64,000 bases of DNA from NCBI RefSeq assembly GCF_003171515.1, contig NC_089390.1, positions 6,696,001 to 6,760,000 on the forward strand, read 5' to 3'. The translations under genes were made by a program, and so were the position numbers. The number at the start of each line of letters is the position of its first letter. Positions within the stretch are counted from its first letter, which is position 1. Of this stretch, positions 53,513-64,000 are shown in pieces. Source of the stretch: Pyrenophora tritici-repentis (Eukaryota; Ascomycota; Dothideomycetes; Pleosporales; Pleosporaceae). Under the pieces are notes generated by a model. The model was not told the origin of the DNA. It made no database searches and saw only the letters and a program-made list of their open reading frames with translations.

Positions 53513-54415
53513 CTAAAAGCAAGACCATCTCTTCTTGATACTCGGTCTCGAATGCGGCCTAGGCACAGGACTCGTTTGGGGTCGCGGCGCACCGGCTTTC
53601 TCGTTCATGGGCTGCTGCTCATCTAGATCGTCGAGCCGATAGCGTCGCACCGACCCGGCGTCCGACTGATCCTTCTCGTAGAATTTCTCCTGCGGGCTGG
53701 AGACACATCTTGGCGTGACTCTGCGGAAGAAGCCGCGGAGACCACTGTTGGCTTTGTCAATCCGTTCGTACTCGCGCCTTCGCGTGCAGGGCGAGTTCCA
53801 TTGCATGGTGGTGTTGGTCTTTTCCAGTTCGTCGACCGTGTCTTCGCTTTCGCGGGGCAGGGGCATCTCTTGCACTACGCGTAGACTGTCGGAACTGAAA
53901 CGCGTTCCAACGTTGGGAAAGCCGAACGCTTCGCCTTGGGACGGCGTGGGGCTCGGGAGCACGGAGTTTGAATGGTAAGACGGGTTCGTGAAGATGCTGC
54001 AACTGCGAAAGTGAAGGGCCAGAACGTCGTCGATGTCTTGGCCAGTTGCAGTAGGCGGTGGCTGAGAGCTCTTCATTCGATAGTGGCGCGCTGGTCGTGA
54101 TGGGTCCACAATGGTGCAGGAAGTTCGACGAGACGAAGGTTTCGAGCCATGGCCACGGCTCTTGGATCGGTTGGTTGAGTTTTCCGACGACGAGGTGGTT
54201 GACTTTTGGCGAAGTGGTCTGGAGCGCTGTTCTGATGCTGGACGTTGGGATGGATCCATCTTCGCGCTCTGGGGGGAAGATGCTGGTTCAGCAACGATCT
54301 GTCTGGGTTTCCGCTGACGAGTAGGTGTGGTGTCGGTTCCTTGAATTGATAGTGGTCCTTTGCTGGCTGTTTTGGGGACATAGGATCCAGCGAATCCGCT
54401 ATCTGTCCGATTCAT
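53513..54415 (-). CDS. Conserved fungal hypothetical protein, Ser/Arg/Pro-rich
   Basis: 300 residues from the ATG at 54415 (MNRTDSGFAG); an in-frame ATG at 54457 would add 14 residues. The protein is mostly low-complexity, Ser/Thr/Arg/Pro-rich and likely disordered, with a denser C-terminal part: SGLRGFFRRVTPRCVSSP and then SVRRYRLDDLDE. Those two short blocks look like the conserved core of a Pezizomycotina family without known function. There is no signal peptide or membrane segment. Numerous SP/TP and RxxS sites suggest phosphorylation. A single exon is read; function cannot be assigned. Confidence 0.7.
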   Translation of the reverse strand: MNRTDSGFAGSYVPKTASKGPLSIQGTDTTPTRQRKPRQIVAEPASSPQSAKMDPSQRPASEQRSRPLRQKSTTSSSENSTNRSKSRGHGSKPSSRRTSCTIVDPSRPARHYRMKSSQPPPTATGQDIDDVLALHFRSCSIFTNPSYHSNSVLPSPTPSQGEAFGFPNVGTRFSSDSLRVVQEMPLPRESEDTVDELEKTNTTMQWNSPCTRRREYERIDKANSGLRGFFRRVTPRCVSSPQEKFYEKDQSDAGSVRRYRLDDLDEQQPMNEKAGAPRPQTSPVPRPHSRPSIKKRWSCF

Positions 54416-56092
54416 CGTCGATCCATGAAAGACGCGATGGCAAAAGGGCGGTGACAAGTGACGTCGATGTGAAATATGGCGGGAGATGATGAGGCGTTAA
54501 TGTCGAGTTAGTCGTTAATAATTTCGGTGCTCGTCTAAATTGGTCGTCAGTCAGTGCATCCATGTAGCACGGCTGTGCTCAAGGGGTAAAGGCCCATACC
54601 AGCAACCAGTGCCAACACCAAGATGAAAAGATGTGATCCGCGCAAGATGCACACACAAGAAGACACTTAAGAGAGATGAGAGAATGGGAAGGTTTAACGT
54701 CGAAGAGGTTGGGGTCTCTAGGGAAGTTTATGCGACACCCGTTGTTGTTGGGCAGTCAAGTGATGAACCGCGGGACCCGCCTGGACGACTATTGAATCAA
54801 CCGGCGCAGTCAGTAGGGAAGCAGCTAGGACTAGTATTTAAAGAATGGATCAAAAGGACCACCATGTCGATACCATGTCGATCTCAGCCGTTGGTTGGCC
54901 CAGACCCTGCCAACATGCTAAAGATGCGCACGGCAGGGCAAGATCTCTTAACGCGTCTGAGCCGAGCGCGTGGGCGGCTCTGCCCCGAAGAGTCGACTTC
55001 ACCGCCTCAAAGATTGCGTTTTCCAGGCCCTGGAGAGGCTAACACGGCCTGGTTGCTCGAACAGAAAGTGGGGCGATAAAACTGGAGAAGAAGTATTTGG
55101 CTAGGCTTTCCGCGTGTTTGAGACGGAACCATGACAGCTGCACTAAACATGTCACAACTTGAGTCGCACTCGCAAGGGCAAAACAAAGCCTGAGGAATGA
55201 TGTCGCCGCTTTCACATGTGAATAAAAACGCGGGCGACCATTCAGAGACAATATCGAAGGCGGCAGATGATCCCGGGCTGGCGGGCTTGTGACGGCGATG
55301 GAGGGCGCGAGGGCATGTCGAATAACATTTGACGCGGTCGCAGCCTCGTTTGCCGACAAGCATCCCGCCCGGCACAGATACTGCACGGACGGCGGGTAGG
55401 ACCGAATCAAATGAAAGAACGGCACACCAGCGACATCGGGCCAAGATCAACCTGCATCGAAAGGTAAGCCCACGCGGAGATGTCGAGCCAGAAGAGCCAA
55501 ACGTTGCCAAACCCAGCGTCGCGCATGACATCGTGGCCATCTGAGGCGTTGCGCGCGAACCCACTGCGGCGGGACAAGGGACAGGCGCAGGAGAACCCTG
55601 AGCAACCTGAACACCACCGAGTCCGCCCCTCCAACACCACGAATCGGGGGCTACACAAGCCTTGTATACTGGGGATCCTCGGCCCGTTGCTACAGTCATC
55701 TTCTGCAAAGCGTTTGCAGAGTGGAACTTGCCCGCCAAGCCCTCCCACTCCAAACCAGGTGACCGAGCAGCGACGCCGCCAATGACTGTGTCATGCGGCA
55801 GCACAACACCATCATTGCGTCCATACATGGGCCGCGGAGTATGCGCTTCCGCAGTCCTTTTCGCAGCTTTTCTCCCGCTAAGCTAGTTGGTGCATAGTTT
55901 GGTCTGGATGACCCGCTTGCATGTGGAGTAATCATTCTTCGTGAACCCCTCTTCAACTTCGTAAAGCTCGTGCAAAGGCGGTATGATTTGGCAAGTTTCT
56001 CCTGCTGACTCGCATGACGATGCAGTGTGAAGAAACACAAATCCATTTACGACTAGCGAATGGTTCGTGCTGCGTTCCATCGGGAATAACCC
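54416..56092. other. 1.7-kb intergenic stretch, no supported gene
   Basis: It contains the promoter of the minus-strand gene ending at 53513 and the 3' side of the hydrolase. Overlapping ORFs on both strands exist (54633-55079 on +, 55007-55828 on -) but their predicted proteins lack recognisable domains. The region is GC-rich and could host a non-coding transcript. Confidence 0.35.
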
Positions 56093-56964
56093 TCATTGGA
56101 TCTCGTGGTAAAACCCCTCGATCAGTTTCGCGACCTCGTCAAACGCCTCCAGACAATGCCAATGCCCAACTCCCTCCATGATCTCTAATCGCTTCTTGGT
56201 GCTTCCCATCTCTTCAAACATCTTCTTGCATCCCTCAAGTGGTGCGCTCTTGTCCTCAGCACCGGCGAGGATAAGAATCGGCACGCTGATCTTGCTGTAA
56301 TGAGGCGGTGATGCATTGAGGATGACTCGACAGTTTGATACATAGCCAGCGGGGTCTTGTGATAGCAGCAACTCGCGGATCATCCCCTTGGCGAGTGGAG
56401 AGGCCTTTTTTCCGACAGCAGCGTCAGGAATGCTGTCCGCCAAGGGTTGCATCCCGTCTTTTTCAACGGTCTCTATTCGTTTTTGGAATACGGGGATGAG
56501 GCCTGTGTTTGGGTACACGGGACCAACGAGGATCGCTGCGACGATGCGGTCACTCCGCTCGGCCGCGACGTGTGCGCCCACGATGCTAGTACGCACGATG
56601 TCAGCTTTTTATCTTACCAAAACTTCGATTATTAGGTGAGACCGCGCGGGGTGACATACCCTCCCATGCTATGTCCAACAAACACCGCCTTTTCAACCTC
56701 CAGTGCGTCTAAGATGCCAATGACATCATTACTCATCGATTCAATACTTTGCTCCACAAACGTATATGGCGATCGACCAGCCCCTGTGTTGTCAAACGTT
56801 ATGCAGCGAAAGCCACTGGCGACCAAAACTTGTGTTACCCCATGATAATAATTCTGAGAAGAGCCCAAACCGTGCATAAAAACGAATGTTTCGCGCTCCT
56901 TTCCATCTCTTGGCTTGGAGTCTGTGTAGTGAATGCGCTTGTATCCGAGACGAATAAAAGGCAT
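56093..56964 (-). CDS. Alpha/beta hydrolase (3-oxoadipate enol-lactonase-like)
   Basis: Two exons on the minus strand, 56964-56660 and 56585-56093, with a 74-bp intron (56659-56586; GTATGT donor, GCTGAC branch) splitting the Gly after the nucleophile elbow; 265 residues. The spliced product reads GHSMGG-IVGAHVAAERSDRIVA. The catalytic triad is visible: Ser in GHSMGG (about 98), Asp in AGAEDKSAP (about 215) and His in GVGHWH (about 243). The oxyanion hole region is FMHGLGSS near residue 30. Size and motifs match the broad family that includes enol-lactonases and small esterases; substrate unknown. No signal peptide, so likely cytosolic. Confidence 0.9.
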
Positions 56965-57667
56965 CTTGTGGCAGTCTGATGGAGAAGAGTGGTGTTTGGG
57001 GGTCGTTTGAGAGCTTTAGATGATTGTGCATGTCTGATCGGAAGCGGAACATCGGAACCATCGGATGATTACAATGACATCATCTCGTTGGAGCTCCACA
57101 TTGCTGGGATGTAGCGAGAACGTCTCCTTACCACTTCAATCCATATCGACCCTGGAAATTCAGTGTGCAGCTGATAGCGAAGAAACAAGACGCGACAGAC
57201 GCATGGTGGGTTATAATAGCACATTGGGATCTCAAGGTACCCTGCGAAACCGCGCTTTCTTGGAAGACAAACAGCATTACCGATTGAGTATGCTCGAATG
57301 GCAGTATCGCGACTGATTGCTTTCTTTGCGAGCTCCAAGCTGGTAGTTCTCTCAAGGCATTTACCTATCTCAGGGCCACGGGCGGCAGCAATGCAATCTC
57401 AAAATTGCCGAATACAACCATTCACTCCCAACTGACTAGACGCAAAGTGTAAAGTCTCGGAAAGCAAATGGGCCCCTGAATTCGACAGAGTCAACATACC
57501 GACTTCAGCAAAACACACCGGTAGAGATGCTTCTGTCATCACAAAAGTGTCAAAAACACGACATATGTAGAACAAAAGCCTGTACGATTCTGACCCAGGT
57601 AGACCGAAAAAAACTATCAACTCCTCTCACAACTAGAAATTAATCCTTCGCCCCTCTCCCCTAAACG
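56965..57667. other. Intergenic, no supported gene
   Basis: Promoter side of the hydrolase and 3' side of the next minus-strand gene. Small ORFs lack protein-like features. Confidence 0.4.
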
Positions 57668-58519
57668 TCAAGACCCATACCTCTGCCCGGTAGTAAGATT
57701 CTTCAAACAAAACCACTCCTTCAATGCAACCATAATCTCCCTCTGCAGCCCCTCCAACGGCCCCTTCGGATCCTGCAATAGCGTCCACAGCAGCTGCGCC
57801 AACCCCTCCCTCGAAGTCGCCTTCTTCAACTCATCGTCTCCATCCCGCTCCGCAGCCGTAGTAGCAGAAATATTGCTTAAATCGCTCTTGGCCCGCGACC
57901 GCCGCGGCCGCTGGAAAATACTCCGGCTCATACTCTCACGCACCTCTAGACTGGCGTCCCACATGGCGACGCGGCTGAAAAAGTGCTTGAGTGCTGTTTC
58001 TTCAAAGGCGGTGCGCCAGGGGGCGATGGCGGCGTAGAACTCCTCGTCCCGCCAGGCGGGGTTGCGTGGGTCCCACATGCGTTGGAAGTAGCGGAAGGCG
58101 CGGAGCTCGACATTGTCGAGGGGTATGCTGTTGAGGTTGTGGGCGAAGGCGTTGTCGCGGTCGTTTTCGTTGTGGTGTGGTGATAGTGATGAGGAGGAGG
58201 ATGTGGGACGTTGGTCGCTGGATGTGCTGGTGGGCGTTGTGGCTTGGTTTGCTTTTGCTTCCAGCGCTTGGTGGGCTTCGATGACCCGTTGGAGGGCTAC
58301 TTTGCGGTTTGTGGGGAGGGCATCGGTGCCTTCGAATCTGGTGTTTGTGGCGTGTGCGGCCAAGGGCCAGGTGGCTGGCGAGGTCGGTTTTGAGGGAGGG
58401 CTTGAGGTAGGGCTCAAGGCTAGGTTCGTGGTGGAATTCGAGGAGCGTATGGAGAGGTAGCTTCCGCTACGGTGGCGGGAAAAGTGATTGCTCAGCTTCG
58501 ATGAATGCATGGCGGCCAT
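57668..58519 (-). CDS. Conserved fungal hypothetical protein
   Basis: 283 residues from the ATG at 58519, chosen because CACCATGG is a strong context; an in-frame ATG at 58552 would add 11 residues. The N-terminal half is Ser/Thr/Pro-rich and disordered. The C-terminal half (about 130-283) looks folded, with aromatic helices: LRAFRYFQRMWDPRNPAWRDEEFY, FEETALKHFFSRVAMWD and LQREIMVALKEWFCLKN. A basic patch RPRRSRAKSDLS lies between. I do not recognise a named domain; it resembles unnamed Pezizomycotina-wide proteins. No membrane segment or signal peptide. The upstream region has long purine/pyrimidine tracts (about 58660-58890), typical of a strong fungal promoter. Confidence 0.75.
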   Translation of the reverse strand: MAAMHSSKLSNHFSRHRSGSYLSIRSSNSTTNLALSPTSSPPSKPTSPATWPLAAHATNTRFEGTDALPTNRKVALQRVIEAHQALEAKANQATTPTSTSSDQRPTSSSSSLSPHHNENDRDNAFAHNLNSIPLDNVELRAFRYFQRMWDPRNPAWRDEEFYAAIAPWRTAFEETALKHFFSRVAMWDASLEVRESMSRSIFQRPRRSRAKSDLSNISATTAAERDGDDELKKATSREGLAQLLWTLLQDPKGPLEGLQREIMVALKEWFCLKNLTTGQRYGS

Positions 58520-60101
58520 GGTGGCTGTGTTGAGTTGTGTATGTATGCGCAAGCGTGCCGGTTGTACGGTTGGAGGTAACTTGTTCGGCGACTCAGTTGA
58601 TAAGTAATCCAGGGAGGTAAGCTTGACGCAAAGCTTGAATGTGTAGTACTGTGGAAAAAAAGAAGAAGGGAGGGAGGAAGGAAGGAAGAGAGAAAGGCCG
58701 AGAGTGACGCAGGAAAATTGTGGTCAAACTGATACAATTCACTCAAAGCAACCAAGCAGCAGAAACAGGACACAACACAGTCAGCATGTAGAAGATTCCG
58801 GGGTATAGTGAAGATCAAGATAAAAGAAGAAAAGAAGAAGAAGAAAGGAACCAAGATTCAACAACCCCCTTCCCCCCTCCCCCCCTCTTGGGAACACACA
58901 TACCTACACCTAGACCACCACCGCCTATCGCCATAAACCCATCACATAGCCGCTAACCGAGGGGGAAACAAGACTAGACACACAAAAAACAGAGCAGGGT
59001 GACGCAATCCCCTATTCTGACATGCATGCATCCCGTCTATCCGTCGGCCCAGCTTTGCCGTATAGTCATAGTCATAACTAATCTTTGCGTTGATCACTTG
59101 TGTGGTGAGTGTATCGTACCACGTTTGAACCCCAGCTGAGCCACAGATTCTTCTTACTCGCCAGCACCCCTTGGTTGAGCCACGTTTCCCCCTTGTGGCT
59201 CACCACTCTGGGCTGCGTTGGTGCGTGGTGCGCGGTGCAAGCGCTGACACGTTAGTGCTTGTGGTTCAGTGACTGCGCCCCAAGGTGCGAAATGCGGGTG
59301 CGGGATTTTCGGGGGGGAAAGAGTGGGGGAGGTGGCTCTCGGCGAGACGCTGTATGGCTGGCGTGCAGTCTGGCGCTGCGCTAGAGGTTTATCTCCGCCG
59401 CAGAGTGGCGCCGGATTGCCGAACTGGACTTTCAAGAGCCCATCAGTACGAGTCTGCCCTGCGGTGTGAAGACAGAGGGTTGCGTATGCGTGCTGGGCTT
59501 ACGCACACACACTTGACCGCCTTGTGCCCGTCTTCTGCAGGCTGTGGCCGCTTCGATAGTTTTCTCGTGTTTTGCCTACTGTGGCTAGCTGTGATTCAGC
59601 ACCTACCCCATGCCCCCTTCAGCGCATTGGGCGAGGGCGTCTGAGCGCTGCTTGTGCTGTGACAAGGGCGTTGCAGTTTAAGAAGATCGAAGTGGCCATG
59701 ATGCGACGGGTTGGAAACTGGAAACCCTGGGATTTTCATTAACTCATGCGGCGACGGCTTGAGAGGTTACCGACCACAATCGCATGTTTGAATCAAATGA
59801 GAATAGCGTCTTCCGGCCTACCATGTTATGTACAAGAGCAAAAGTCGAATAGTATGTATGCAGTGAAAACGCCACCTCATCTACCTAATCCCCCATTATG
59901 TGCCTCCTTTCTGCGTATACACGGTATGTATGTGTGTGTGTGTGTGTGCAATAAACGCCAGGCAGATGCAGCAGCGCACGGCCAACTCACGAGGTATCGT
60001 ATCATCAAAATAAGACGCAACGCAAAAAGGGACAAAACCGAACCATAATCCAGGCCCTGAAATGGCCCCCCTCAAACCCCGGAAGCCTAAACCTAAAACC
60101 T
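58520..60101. other. Intergenic: promoter tracts, a (TG)9 microsatellite, no supported gene
   Basis: On the + strand, AG-rich sequence at 58657-58710 and a run of C and CT at 58866-58890 form polypurine/polypyrimidine tracts upstream of the gene at 57668. (TG)9 lies at 59931-59948. ORFs near 59150-59650 are GC-rich and without domain-like content. Confidence 0.5.
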
Positions 60102-63100
60102 TTACTCGGCAGGTGGTACAGCCTCCATCCTGCCGTTGGGTAATATGTGCTGAGTCGTATTGACACGAACGCTAGCTGGCCGGTCCGACGTCTTGTTCGT
60201 CTCTCCATCTGCGGCATTTCCTCCGCCGCTTTCAACCTTCTTCTTGTTAAGCTCATCGTTGTTGCCCGTGACCCTGGTTAATGAGTCTGCTTCGTTCAAC
60301 GCGTCTCGGACCAGTTTCTTCGCTTCAATAGCTAAATTGGGGATTTCTTCCACCTCCTTATTCTTGTTCAGGTACGAATCGAGCAAAGCTTTGAGTGTTT
60401 GCGCGCGCACAGGCTTGGCCAGGTAGTTGTTCATACCCGCTTCTACGCATTTCTCTCGATCGCCTGGAATTGCCGACGCGGTCATGGCGATAATCAGGAC
60501 ATTCCTGATTTCGGGATTTGGATGCTTGCGGATAAGCTTGGTGGCTGCAATTTGGTTAGCATCCTACTCGCCCTCTTGAGCACTGCGAGACATACCTTCG
60601 TAACCATCGCAGTTCGGCATTTGCACGTCCATAAGAACTAGGTGAAACGGCCTGCCATTCTCGGAAGCGCGCTCTAGCGCGTCTATGGTCTTGAAACCGT
60701 CAAGATAAGCATCGCACTTGAAGCCGAGCTTTTGCACAAAGCTGATGGCGATGCGCTGGTTGATCAAGTTGTCTTCTGCGATACAAACACGCAAGTCCCG
60801 TCTGGCGACGGTGGAAAGATCAATGCATGTGACGCCAGATGATTGCTCGTGGCCATTGTTATCTTGGCTTGAAAACCTGGCCATGGGGTCTGGCTCTCGT
60901 GTCCTCTGCTGTTGAGCCCCTGCCTGCGCTTTGGGTACCTTTTTGAAGCGAAGGGAGAAGGTTACTGTCGTGCCCTGGCCTGGCTGACTCTCAAGGCGCA
61001 CTGTTCCATGCATAACGTTCTCGATAAGAGCTTTGCAGATACTGAGGCCGAGGCCCGTACCGCCGTAGCTCCTGGTGGAACTGGATTCTATTTGCGAGAA
61101 GGGAAGGAACAGTTTCTGCTTCTGTTCGTCCGGAATGCCAATGCCAGTGTCGATGACACTGCATGTAACATCCACCCAGTCATCCCCTTCTCGGTCCACA
61201 ACAGCACGGACAGTAACGGATCCCCGCGGCGTAAACTTGTAACTATTCGAAAGAAGGTTCATGAGGATCTGATGGAGTCGGACGGGATCGGCCATGACGA
61301 GCATCTCGGGGTTCAGCTCCAATTGTTCGATGGTCTTGAGGCCCCTCTCCGCATTGGTGTATGCAAGAGCGCGAACAACCTCAGCAATGGTTTCGTTGAG
61401 AGAGATTGGCATTTCCATTACGTTCATCTTGCCAGCCTCAAGCTTGGAATAATCGAGCAGGTCATTGATGATCGAAAGCAGCGTGTCTGCACAGACACGG
61501 ATTGAGTCTGCGTACCCTGTCTGCTCACCATTCAGAGGTGATGCTTTGAGAAGTTCTACGAGTTGAGTCAGTAACGGTAAGATCAACATGGTCCGCGAAA
61601 CTCACCCGACATTCCGATCACACCATTCAAAGGCGTTCTCAACTCGTGAGAAACATTGGCCAGGAAGAGACTTTTTGCCCTTGCTGCTTCCTCCTTGAGC
61701 TTCATGTTCGCTACTGCTTTTGCCTCTGCTTCTTTCGCCTTGAGTTCTGCTTCACGAGCCTGAGCTAGCGCGCGCTTCTGCATCTCAAGCATTGCTTCGT
61801 TGCTTGCAGAAACCTTTTCTACTTCTTTGAAGAGCAACGCATTTGCCAAAGAGATAGATATCTGGTTCACAAGTAATCGAAGAACCTGGGTGTTGCGTTC
61901 GGTGAACGAGTTTGGCGGGCCTTCCACGTAGATTGATCCAAGAAGGTGATCGCTGTGTACGATTGGGATGCATATCACCGCTTTACCTTCTGGGTTGCGC
62001 TGTAGGTAGGATTCAGAGACGTTGGAAAACCGGTCGTCTTCTAATAAGTTTTGCACGAAGACCGTTTCGCGGAAGCGAAGCGTATACAGCGTCACCTGAC
62101 GCGCAACAACATCATCTACCGTATCCAGAGGCTGGCTTGCGGGGAATGACGTGACACCGGCAGTGTACCCACTCTCGTTATTAGTCTCGTTGGTAGCAAC
62201 ACAAGCAATGGACCACTCAGTCTGCGAGTCCTCGATGACTATGGCGCATAAAGTTCCGCCTGTGGACTCAAGGAGTATGGAACTCATTTTAGCCATCAGC
62301 TTGTCAACAACAAGTTCGCTGGAGAGAACTTGGCTTGATTCCAAGATGGAAGATAGATCGAGCATATCGAGACCCACGGCTGACAAGCCATTTTGCAGAC
62401 CTTGGGTGGACTCCTGGCGACGACTTTCCGGAACTATCCAGTTTTGCGTCCTGTCCACAGCAGTCTCAGCACCCAATTCAACCTGCTCCAGTCTGAAGGC
62501 CGTGTTGTTAGTGTCGATGATTGAGGTCTGAACACTCGCGTCTTGGGTGGAGAGCGACTGGACACCACGCAGCAACGATTCGTACTTGGCCATGAAATGG
62601 TTTGCTTTTCCATAAGCCGACATTCGTCTGTATGCTGAAATGCACTCTTTCACCGAGTGCCGGGCTGACCGATAAGCCTTATTTCTCACCTGCCACTCAG
62701 AGTACAGCTCGAGAGCAAAAGCTTCGTCAAGAAGAAAGTTGTGGGACTCGCTATGATCCATGGAGGCCTCATAGTTCTGCAGTGCTGTTGCAGGATCGCC
62801 GTTCAACTCCGCTAGGACGGCATTGAGTAGATGTATCCAGCCCCGGTAATTCACATCGTTAATTGTGCAACATGAATCGAGTAGCTTCAGAGTCTCACGA
62901 ACGTGTCCTAGCATCTCTTCTCTCCGAACATGAGTAGGCTCATCCCTTAGCGAGGCCACGAATGCCAATGATAGATAATACCTGACCGAGTAATTGAGTC
63001 TTTCGCACCAGAGGCTGCTTAGCATGGGCAAAAGCATCTCGCCGAGACTGATGGCGTCTGATATGAAGCCATAGAGTACCAATAATGGAAGTTTGATGGC

Positions 63101-63932
63101 CAAGTATATGGATTTCGGACGTTTCGGATTACTCGCTGAACTCTCAAGGAGTTCCATGTATTCGGATTCGTTGTGTTCGTGGTCGGAAAAGATTGATGAG
63201 GCGTCGCTTGTACCAGTCTTGCCCTGGAGTGCTCTGGCGTATTGACGCCCCGCCATCAAGAAAATGCCCCCTCTTAAATCTTTTTGCCAGTTCTTCATGT
63301 CCAAAGGTGTCTCTTCAATCCAAGCCTCCACTTCTGCAACATCATGTGAGGCCATGACTCTGAAGTGAGCCTGAACCCCGAGATTCAGGAGGGTAAGAAT
63401 GCGGTCACCTGCTGTGAGTGTTGCTTGTGAAGCGGCTTCTAAACTGGGAATGAGGTCACTAATAGGTGCCTCCAAGTGACCGAGGAATAGGGGCTGTAAG
63501 GTTTGGCCTCTTCCTACAGTATAATAGTCCTCGGGAAACATCTGGAACATGCGCTTCGCCATGGCGCCCAGATCCACAGCAAAGTTCATCATATTGAACC
63601 GACCACCCGCGATACCACCAAGGTGCACATAAGCAAGCGCCACTTGCGATATTGTGCCTCGATCGAGATGTACGTTGATCAGCTTCAGCGTCGCTTGATA
63701 GAATAGCAGGCTGTTTGACCAGAATGCCGCACTGAGAAGTTCGACAAACACAGGTCCGATAGTCATCAGGACACGGTCATACGAAGGCGGACGACGCATG
63801 AGCAACTGCTCTTTGTCGATACTTTGAAGCGTGTTGTAAATCTGCTGGAACTCGGCATCGCATGCTTCCCAAGAAGTTGCTGGTATAGGTGATCCGAGTA
63901 AAGAAAGACAGTCTTTGAGCGCCTGGAAAGCT
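60102..63932 (-). CDS. Hybrid histidine kinase with GAF domain (CHK1/Mak-like), 5' part outside window
   Basis: C-terminal 1,242 residues in three exons: 63932-61606, 61555-60596 and 60544-60102, with 50- and 51-bp introns (GTGAGT and GTATGT donors; branch sites CTGAC and CTAAC). A further intron begins at 63933, so the gene continues past the edge. The long N-terminal helical region (visible residues 1-500) resembles the TPR/AAA-associated segment of fungal group X kinases. A GAF domain follows (about 530-700), then a coiled linker, HisKA with HELRTPLNG (His about 758), a HATPase with N box (MNLLSNSYKF), DTGIGIP and GGTGLGLS, and a receiver with phospho-acceptor Asp in LVLMDVQMP (about 1085). 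It senses an unknown, possibly oxidative, signal and feeds phosphate to the Ypd1/HOG-type relay. The upstream Ser/Thr-kinase-like domain usual for this group is not visible. Confidence 0.92.
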
Positions 63933-64000
63933 CTGTAGATTAAACAATATTAGCGCCGTTTCAAAAATAATGTATCAAGAAGTGCAGGAGTATGTACGCA

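Noticed and set aside
55007..55828. 273-codon minus-strand ORF, with a + ORF at 54633-55079
   Set aside because: No recognisable domain, odd Cys/Ser/Arg-rich composition and conflicting ORFs on both strands in GC-rich DNA.
59154..59650. ORFs on both strands near 59.2-59.6 kb
   Set aside because: They are GC-driven, lack domain-like content and overlap each other; probably noncoding.
59931..59948. (TG)9 as a regulatory element
   Set aside because: It is an ordinary microsatellite; nothing nearby indicates function.

Overview
The window looks like a chromosome segment from a filamentous ascomycete, most likely a Pleosporales-type Dothideomycete. This is inferred from short introns (about 47-90 bp) with GTATGT/GTAAGT donors and CTAAC/CTGAC branch sites, and from the gene families present: a giant involucrin-like repeat protein, Vid27, a Zn2Cys6 regulator, a hybrid histidine kinase and Ty1/copia elements. 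No species is assigned.

Layout. 1-21629 (+) holds one enormous three-exon gene that enters from the left edge; at least 7,165 residues are visible and it is a candidate Woronin-body tether (leashin-like). 22181-23737 (+) is a short-chain dehydrogenase/reductase gene whose coding exon is split by a 226-bp insertion with a perfect 5-bp target duplication. 24684-26363 (+) is a DHA1-type MFS exporter, followed by a Zn2Cys6 transcription factor (26935-29363, +) and VID27 (29910-32461, +).

32.9-51.3 kb is a gene-poor accessory island. Its base layer is a degenerate, purine-rich tandem repeat of about 170 bp. Into or next to it have inserted two intact Ty1/copia retrotransposons (35488-41489 and 43291-49386, each with identical LTRs, 5-bp TSDs and one uninterrupted Gag-Pol ORF), one mosaic solo LTR (41811-42000) and two hAT-like MITEs with 8-bp TSDs (49626-49752 and 51346-51506). 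A decayed minus-strand coding region lies at 51.6-52.2 kb.

52.8-64 kb returns to ordinary genes: a small soluble cytochrome b5-like protein (+), a Ser/Arg-rich conserved hypothetical (-), an alpha/beta hydrolase (-), a second conserved hypothetical (-), and the C-terminal 1,242 residues of a GAF-containing hybrid histidine kinase (-) that runs off the right edge.

How they work together. There is no obvious biosynthetic cluster. The adjacent MFS exporter and Zn2Cys6 regulator could be a transporter/regulator pair. The most distinctive content is the giant lysine-cassette protein, the interrupted dehydrogenase with a possible cryptic-splice rescue, and the satellite/retrotransposon island, where low-copy, recently active copia elements carry an AT-hook-like motif.
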